Under the pieces are notes generated by a model. That model was given only the letters and a program-made list of their open reading frames with translations, ran no database searches and was not told the DNA's origin. 64,000 nt of DNA. Origin: Azoarcus sp. Its GTDB lineage: Bacteria; Pseudomonadota; Gammaproteobacteria; Burkholderiales; Rhodocyclaceae. The stretch covers positions 1 to 64,000 of the forward strand of contig JAIRXQ010000006.1 in assembly GCA_031268195.1 (NCBI GenBank), in the 5' to 3' direction. The translations under genes and the position numbers were made by a program. Each line of letters starts with the position of its first letter. Within the stretch, counting starts at the first letter, position 1. Below, in pieces: positions 59,361 through 64,000 of the stretch.

Positions 59361-60812
59361 TCAGCGGAAGTCGGCCAGGCGTGAATTCACGGAAACCTTG
59401 GTCGATGCGCTGCCCTGCAAGAAAGCGAAGCCGTACTGCTCCAGATAGTAGTAAGCGGCGATTTCCTCGTCGCGTCCGCCGAGGGTATGGCATTTGATTT
59501 CCTTGGCCGTCCCCTGGAGGCGCGGATTCAACCCGTCTGCCGACACTTCGCGCGTCACCCGGCAGATGACTTCGACTTCCTTGTTGGATTGATTGGTCAC
59601 GAGATCGACGATGCGGATGCGTTGCTTGTAGCTCAACTGCCCGCCGATCGGCATGGTTTTCCATTCACCGATCAATTCCAGCCGGTCTACGACATAGGCG
59701 TACTGCGATCCCGGCCCGTCGAGCGTCTGGCTCAACGGAATCATGCCGAGGAAGCTTACCTGCTCCTGCCTATCCTCGCCGTCCTGCGCGATGATGTGGA
59801 ATACCCCCGGCGTCCGCAACGTTTCGATGGAAACTTCCTGCACGAAAGCGCCCGCCCTGCTGTTCAGCCGCATCGCCGCGCTGCCGCCCTTGGCCGCTTT
59901 CGTGCCCTCGATGCGCATGCCGGCAAGGGCGCGCTTGGGTGGCGCGAAGCGCAACTTGCCGAGCTGATCGATGATCTTGGCTTCGGGCGCGGGCATGGCG
60001 GTGAAATCCGGGAATTGCTTGGTGCGCGCCTCTGGCGGCACGAGCGTCTTGAGCATGGCTTTTTCACCGCACACCGTCGCCAGAACGGGCGAGGTGTCGG
60101 CGGGCGCCTGATCGAACGTCAGGACGGGCGGACGCAACGCGCTGCCGCCATCGGTGACGGTCTGTTTCTGGTCGAGGTAGTAAACGAACAGCAGCGAATA
60201 CGTCTGCCGCTGGCAATCCACCTGATAGAACCCGGCGCGGCGGCCATACGGCGCCTGGTACAACCTGATGTAGGCAAGGTAGGGATAGTCGATCGCCGCC
60301 CAGAAGCGCTGGCTGCCGTCGGCTTGCGGCTGGATGCTCGAAGTGTCGAGCAGAATCTGTGTATCGTTGCGCTTGTTGTAGAGCACTTCGCGCCAAGCCG
60401 GTGTGCGCTCACACGCCGCTTTCACGGCGGGCAGGCGTTTGAGCCCGGTCGCGGCCTCGTCGGTCAGGGCAAGCGGTGCCGCATACGCCGACGTCCCGCC
60501 GCTGTAGCGCCTGAACTTCGCCGCCGGTTGCGATTTTGGGTCGACGAGATCGACATAGAGCCATTCGGCGCTGCTGGCGGCGCAATCCGTTTGCAAGAAC
60601 AAATCTCCTTGCCCCGGCAGATTCAGGCTCACGGACAGTCGTGAGCCGTCGCGCATCAGGCTTTGTTCGGCGACCTTGCCGCTGGAGGCCGCCGACTCGA
60701 CCGCGCGCGCGGTGTTCTTCGGATCGTCGGCCGGTTTGACCGGAAAAACGACGCTGCAAGCGGACAACGCAAGACCAATCGTGGAAATGGCCGCAAGACG
60801 GAACATATTCAT
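59361..60812 (-). CDS. Unrecognised 483-residue lipoprotein
   Basis: A predicted lipoprotein with lipobox LSAC (Cys19), then a largely beta/mixed soluble region: AEQSLMRDGSRLSVSLNLPG..., FLQTDCAASSAEWLYVDLVD, SYKQRIRIVDLVTNQSNKEVEVICRVTRE, ending KVSVNSRLADFR. No enzyme motif or known family is seen. It lies 131 bases downstream of a DUF799-DUF4810-CsgG lipoprotein trio on the same strand and may be functionally part of it. The start is ATG 60812; an upstream open frame is not coding-like. Confidence 0.7.
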   Translation of the reverse strand: MNMFRLAAISTIGLALSACSVVFPVKPADDPKNTARAVESAASSGKVAEQSLMRDGSRLSVSLNLPGQGDLFLQTDCAASSAEWLYVDLVDPKSQPAAKFRRYSGGTSAYAAPLALTDEAATGLKRLPAVKAACERTPAWREVLYNKRNDTQILLDTSSIQPQADGSQRFWAAIDYPYLAYIRLYQAPYGRRAGFYQVDCQRQTYSLLFVYYLDQKQTVTDGGSALRPPVLTFDQAPADTSPVLATVCGEKAMLKTLVPPEARTKQFPDFTAMPAPEAKIIDQLGKLRFAPPKRALAGMRIEGTKAAKGGSAAMRLNSRAGAFVQEVSIETLRTPGVFHIIAQDGEDRQEQVSFLGMIPLSQTLDGPGSQYAYVVDRLELIGEWKTMPIGGQLSYKQRIRIVDLVTNQSNKEVEVICRVTREVSADGLNPRLQGTAKEIKCHTLGGRDEEIAAYYYLEQYGFAFLQGSASTKVSVNSRLADFR

Positions 60813-60943
60813 GGCGCGGGCTTCCTGAAGATAGATAGCCGTAAATTGAAAAAACCTCGGTATTCTAACCCCTCCGGCAATGTTGAAACCGGCCACAAAA
60901 AAGGAGGCCGGGCCACCATGATGCCAATCGGCCGGGGCGCCAA

Positions 60944-61642
60944 TCAGTCAGTGCCAAACTGGGGGTGATAAGGGCCGTAGAGAATGCTGTTCCAATGCCC
61001 TGCGGATAAAAGCTGGTAATTCGCCATCCCGGCGACCTGATGCGACTTGTCCGAAAGCGAGTTGGCGATCTGGTGGACAATTGCGCTCACCAACGCGCCA
61101 ATCAACCCGCCGGAGTTGTTCTGGCTGCTCGATTGCACGACCAGCGTCCGGCCATGCCAGAGTTCCTGCCCGGTCCGGATGTCGATCAGTTTCGCGGAAG
61201 CGCCGGCCTCGACCACGCTATCGAGCACGCGGTAGCTCGAACCGAAGCGGTCGACCGTCATGTAGAGCGCGGCATCGGCCCCAAAGATTTGCCGCAATTT
61301 GCCGAGGTCGATGTTTTGCGCTTCTTCGGCAACGGTCATGCCATTTTGCTTGAAAGTTTCTTCCGACAGTGTCACCGGGATCACGTAATACCCCGATTCC
61401 GCCAAAGGCCCGGTCGATGTGGCGAGAAAGCTCCGCGCGGCCTTTTCATCCGGCGACAGATTGATCGGCGGCATCACCAGAATGGAGCGTGGGCGGCTGT
61501 CCCGAAAAGCAGTGTAATCGGCCTGCTGTTGCCGCGGCGCGGTCACACACGCAGTCAATAAAAATGAAGCTCCCAACAATGCCGCCAAGCATGTGGTGCG
61601 GACATGGAAAAATGAAAACAGCAGCATAAAAAAGGAATTCAT
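60944..61642 (-). CDS. DUF799 (GNA1162-type) lipoprotein
   Basis: A 232-residue lipoprotein with lipobox LTAC (Cys32), then SILVMPPINLSPDEKAARSFLATSTGPLAESGYYVIPVTLSEETFK and the DAALYMTVDRFGSSYRVLDS segment, the pattern of DUF799/GNA1162 proteins (TolB-N-like alpha/beta). It ends the three-gene run csgG-DUF4810-DUF799, each separated by under 15 bases. An envelope role is likely but unknown. The first residues include a hydrophobic extension and may start a few codons later. Confidence 0.78.
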   Translation of the reverse strand: MNSFFMLLFSFFHVRTTCLAALLGASFLLTACVTAPRQQQADYTAFRDSRPRSILVMPPINLSPDEKAARSFLATSTGPLAESGYYVIPVTLSEETFKQNGMTVAEEAQNIDLGKLRQIFGADAALYMTVDRFGSSYRVLDSVVEAGASAKLIDIRTGQELWHGRTLVVQSSSQNNSGGLIGALVSAIVHQIANSLSDKSHQVAGMANYQLLSAGHWNSILYGPYHPQFGTD

Positions 61643-61654
61643 GCGTGGCGTCCT

Positions 61655-62017
61655 TTATTTTTTCTTATACTTTTCGAGTAGAAAGTCCATGAAAACGGCA
61701 GACTCTGGAAAGCGTGCTTTTTCGGTTTCGAAACTGGCAATGGCGCTATCGTCGTTGCCAGTTTCCACGTATAGCAGTCCGAGATGGCCATAAAACCCCG
61801 GCGGCGGGGACTTGCCGCTGGCGCTGATTTTCTCCAGGTCGGCTTCCATCGCTTCGATCTGCGCCTGCCGATCCCCGCCTTGCAGATGAGAATAAACCTG
61901 CTCCTGGTAACTTCCCCAAGCGTAAAGCGTCTCCGGGCCGGTTGCACAACCGGCCAGGAGCGCGGTCAAGATCAGCGCCGGGGCGAGCCGGCGAACAACG
62001 GTTTTCTTTTTCTTCAT
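61655..62017 (-). CDS. DUF4810 lipoprotein
   Basis: A 120-residue lipoprotein with lipobox LAGC (Cys24) and the DUF4810 pattern LYAWGSYQEQVYSHLQ, plus a helical TPR-like half with FYGHLGLLYVETGNDDSAIASFETEKARFPES. It is the middle gene of the CsgG-like operon. ATG 62017 gives the lysine-rich n-region. Confidence 0.78.
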   Translation of the reverse strand: MKKKKTVVRRLAPALILTALLAGCATGPETLYAWGSYQEQVYSHLQGGDRQAQIEAMEADLEKISASGKSPPPGFYGHLGLLYVETGNDDSAIASFETEKARFPESAVFMDFLLEKYKKK

Positions 62018-62025
62018 GGCGATTT

Positions 62026-62703
62026 TTACTTGCCCGACGGTTGCCATGCGCCGGTGTCGATCGCGGCGGTCAGGTGCTCGACAGCCTCACGGATGGCGAG
62101 ATCCAGCACTTTGCCATTCAACGTCGAATCGTACCCGGAGGTGCCGCCAAACCCGACGATTTCCCGGTTGGACAGCGCGTATTCGCCCGCGCCCTGCACC
62201 GAGTAGACGATCTCGGTGGTGTGGATATCGACGATGTTGAGGCTGACCTTGGCGTAGGCGACCTGTTTCTTGCCGCGCCCGAGGATGCCGAACAACTGAT
62301 AATCGCCCACGAGCTTGCGGCCGAACTCGGTCACATCCCCAGTGACGACGTAAGAGGCGCCTTTCAGCTTCTGAGCCTCGCCACGGATCGCCGCTTCCTG
62401 CTCTGCTTCCGCCATATTGTCGCGGTCGAGCACCGTGAAGCGGTTGGTTTGTTGCAGATGGGTCATCAGGACGGTCTTGGCCTGACTGCCAAGACGATCC
62501 ACGCCATCCGTAAACAGGCCGCGCATGAAACTGGAGCGGTTGTCGAATTTGCCCACGGCAATGGGCGAGCGCGGACCGCTGTAGGCGACCCCGGCAGTGC
62601 TGACCTGTTCGACTTCGAGACTGCGGTGGCTTTCCGTCGCACACCCCGCGACCGCCAGGGCGAGCGCCGACGCCACCAGACAAGAAATACGTGGAAGTTT
62701 CAT
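62026..62703 (-). CDS. CsgG/HfaB-family lipoprotein
   Basis: A 225-residue lipoprotein with lipobox VAGC (Cys21). The CsgG domain shows SPIAVGKFDNRSSF, RFTVLDRDNMAEAEQEAAIRGEAQKLKGASYVVTGDVTEFGRK and AKVSLNIVDIHTTEIVYSVQGAGEYALSN. Classical CsgG forms the curli export pore, but no csgA/B/E/F are present, so it belongs to the shorter CsgG-DUF4810-DUF799 trio. First gene of the cluster, facing away from valS. Confidence 0.82.
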   Translation of the reverse strand: MKLPRISCLVASALALAVAGCATESHRSLEVEQVSTAGVAYSGPRSPIAVGKFDNRSSFMRGLFTDGVDRLGSQAKTVLMTHLQQTNRFTVLDRDNMAEAEQEAAIRGEAQKLKGASYVVTGDVTEFGRKLVGDYQLFGILGRGKKQVAYAKVSLNIVDIHTTEIVYSVQGAGEYALSNREIVGFGGTSGYDSTLNGKVLDLAIREAVEHLTAAIDTGAWQPSGK

Positions 62704-62865
62704 GATAATTGAGCCTGTCGAAGGAGGGGTTGGAAACGGGCGGGAGGTGGGGTCGGAGATGGTGCCATAGGTGGTGGTGCCATCCATATCTCCTCGGCCA
62801 CCATATCGGGCCATACCCGCCACAGGCTAGAATACGCGCCTCTGTGAGGACTTTTCAATCCCGTC

Positions 62866-64000
62866 ATGACACTCCCCAATCACTTCGAGCCGCAAGCGAT
62901 CGAATCCCGTCGCTATACTGAGTGGGAATCCCGCCACTATTTCGCCGCCGGGCTGGAAACCTCCAGACCGCGCGATGAGTCGTTCTGCATCCTGCTGCCG
63001 CCACCAAACGTCACCGGCACGCTACACATGGGGCACGGCTTCAACCAGACGTTGATGGATACGCTCACCCGCTATCACCGTATGCGCGGCGACAACACGC
63101 TCTGGCAGCCAGGCACCGACCACGCGGGCATCGCCACGCAAATCGTGGTGGAGCGCCAACTGGATGCGCAGGGCATCTCCCGCTACGCGCTCGGACGCGA
63201 AAAGTTTCTGGAAAAAGTGTGGGAGTGGAAGCAGTTTTCCGGCGGCGCCATCACCCGACAGATGCGCCGCCTGGGCAGCAGCCCGGACTGGGGGCGCGAA
63301 CGCTTCACGATGGACGCCGGGCTCAACAAGGTCGTCATCGAAACCTTTGTCCGGCTCTATGAAGAAGGCTTGATCTATCGCGGCAAGCGCCTCGTCAACT
63401 GGGACCCGAAGCTGAAAACCGCCGTCTCCGATCTCGAAGTGGACAGCGAAGAAGAGGACGGTTTCCTGTGGCACATCCGCTACCCGCTGGCGGACGGCAG
63501 CGGCACGCTCACCGTCGCCACCACCCGCCCCGAAACCATGCTCGGCGACACCGCAGTGATGGTGCATCCCGAGGACGACCGCTACAAACATCTGATCGGC
63601 AAGACGGTCAAGCTGCCGCTCACAACGCGTGAGATCCCTGTCATCGCGGACGAATACGTCGACCGCGAATTCGGCACGGGCGTGGTGAAAGTCACGCCGG
63701 CGCACGACTTCAACGACTACGCCGTGGGCCAGCGTCACAAGCTGGCGATGATTTCGATTCTCGATCTGGACGCAAAGATCAACGACGATGCGCCGCAAAA
63801 CTATCGCGGCAAGGATCGCTTCGATGCCCGCGCGCAAATCGTCGAGGACCTGGAAGCCTTGGGCCTCCTGGAGAAAACCGAGAAGCACAGGCTGAAAGTG
63901 CCGCGTGGCGACCGTACCGGCGTGGTGCTGGAGCCGATGCTCACCGATCAATGGTTCGTCGCCATGTCGAAACCGGGCGCGGACGGCCAATCCATCGTCG
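62866..64000 (+). CDS. valS: Valyl-tRNA synthetase, N-terminal part (runs off the window)
   Basis: The first 378 codons of ValS. The class I HIGH-type motif is HMGH at 54-57 in [13 protein letters not shown], followed by [32 protein letters not shown] and the CP1 editing-domain signature [17 protein letters not shown]. No stop lies inside the window, so the 3' part including KMSKS is beyond the edge. A TAGAAT hexamer about 35 bases before the ATG may be a weak -10 box. Confidence 0.96.
   Translation, partial: MTLPNHFEPQAIESRRYTEWESRHYFAAGLETSRPRDESFCILLPPPNVTGTLHMGHGFNQTLMDTLTRYHRMRGDNTLWQPGTDHAGIATQIVVERQLDAQGISRYALGREKFLEKVWEWKQFSGGAITRQMRRLGSSPDWGRERFTMDAGLNKVVIETFVRLYEEGLIYRGKRLVNWDPKLKTAVSDLEVDSEEEDGFLWHIRYPLADGSGTLTVATTRPETMLGDTAVMVHPEDDRYKHLIGKTVKLPLTTREIPVIADEYVDREFGTGVVKVTPAHDFNDYAVGQRHKLAMISILDLDAKINDDAPQNYRGKDRFDARAQIVEDLEALGLLEKTEKHRLKVPRGDRTGVVLEPMLTDQWFVAMSKPGADGQSIV

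Overview
The window reads as a chromosomal segment of a Gram-negative, high-GC betaproteobacterium. The gene neighbourhoods lolB-ispE-tRNA-Gln-prs-rplY-pth-ychF, radC-rpmB-rpmG, orn-rsgA and dut-coaBC, together with a DUF3460 gene, are what I would expect from Rhodocyclales/Nitrosomonadales-like betaproteobacteria. That placement is inference from gene order and has not been tested phylogenetically. Nearly all genes are housekeeping, densely packed and on both strands, and the last one (valS) runs off the right edge.

Left part (1-23 kb): dnaB and thiE face left. A complete type IV pilus chemosensory operon follows (pilG, pilH, pilI, pilJ and a 1930-residue chpA/pilL). It flows into yqgE-ruvX-pyrR-pyrB-pyrC', where the genes overlap or nearly touch, and the pyrC' product has lost its metal-binding histidines. 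A TPR gene with a short decayed-looking ORF behind it interrupts the series. Then come yggU, yggT, proC and yggS on the minus strand and the twitching ATPases pilT-pilU on the plus strand. This set (pilT/U, yggS, proC, yggT, pyr genes, yqgE/F, pilGHIJ-chpA) resembles the corresponding pseudomonad chromosome region, but no pilK, chpB or chpC is visible.

Middle (22.6-49 kb): an AT-richer two-gene insert lies between pilU and an rRNA methyltransferase gene. It encodes a leaderless lysozyme-like (GH23-like) protein followed by a lipoprotein with an FGE-sulfatase fold that lacks cysteines at the expected active site. This is the best candidate for an undescribed effector/immunity module. Next are hemJ, an SDR-type epimerase, a ferredoxin-reductase flavoprotein, an HDOD protein, panB-panC, a tandem pair of lipoproteins made of exact 43-residue repeats, a DUF3460 gene, hrpA, an AT-rich gap beside tRNA-Phe, a dynamin-like GTPase, mutM, a secreted TPR protein with a very acidic leader, lolB-ispE, tRNA-Gln, prs, rplY, pth and ychF.

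Right part (48-64 kb): a lipase-like lipoprotein, an App1-type phosphatase-like protein, a nitroreductase, a MenA/UbiA prenyltransferase, NUDIX-dut-coaBC, radC, rpmB-rpmG, a MaoC hydratase, orn, rsgA and a zinc alcohol dehydrogenase. A four-gene lipoprotein cluster follows (CsgG-like, DUF4810, DUF799 and an unrecognised 483-residue lipoprotein), then the 5' part of valS.

No CRISPR array, transposase, integrase or rRNA gene was seen.
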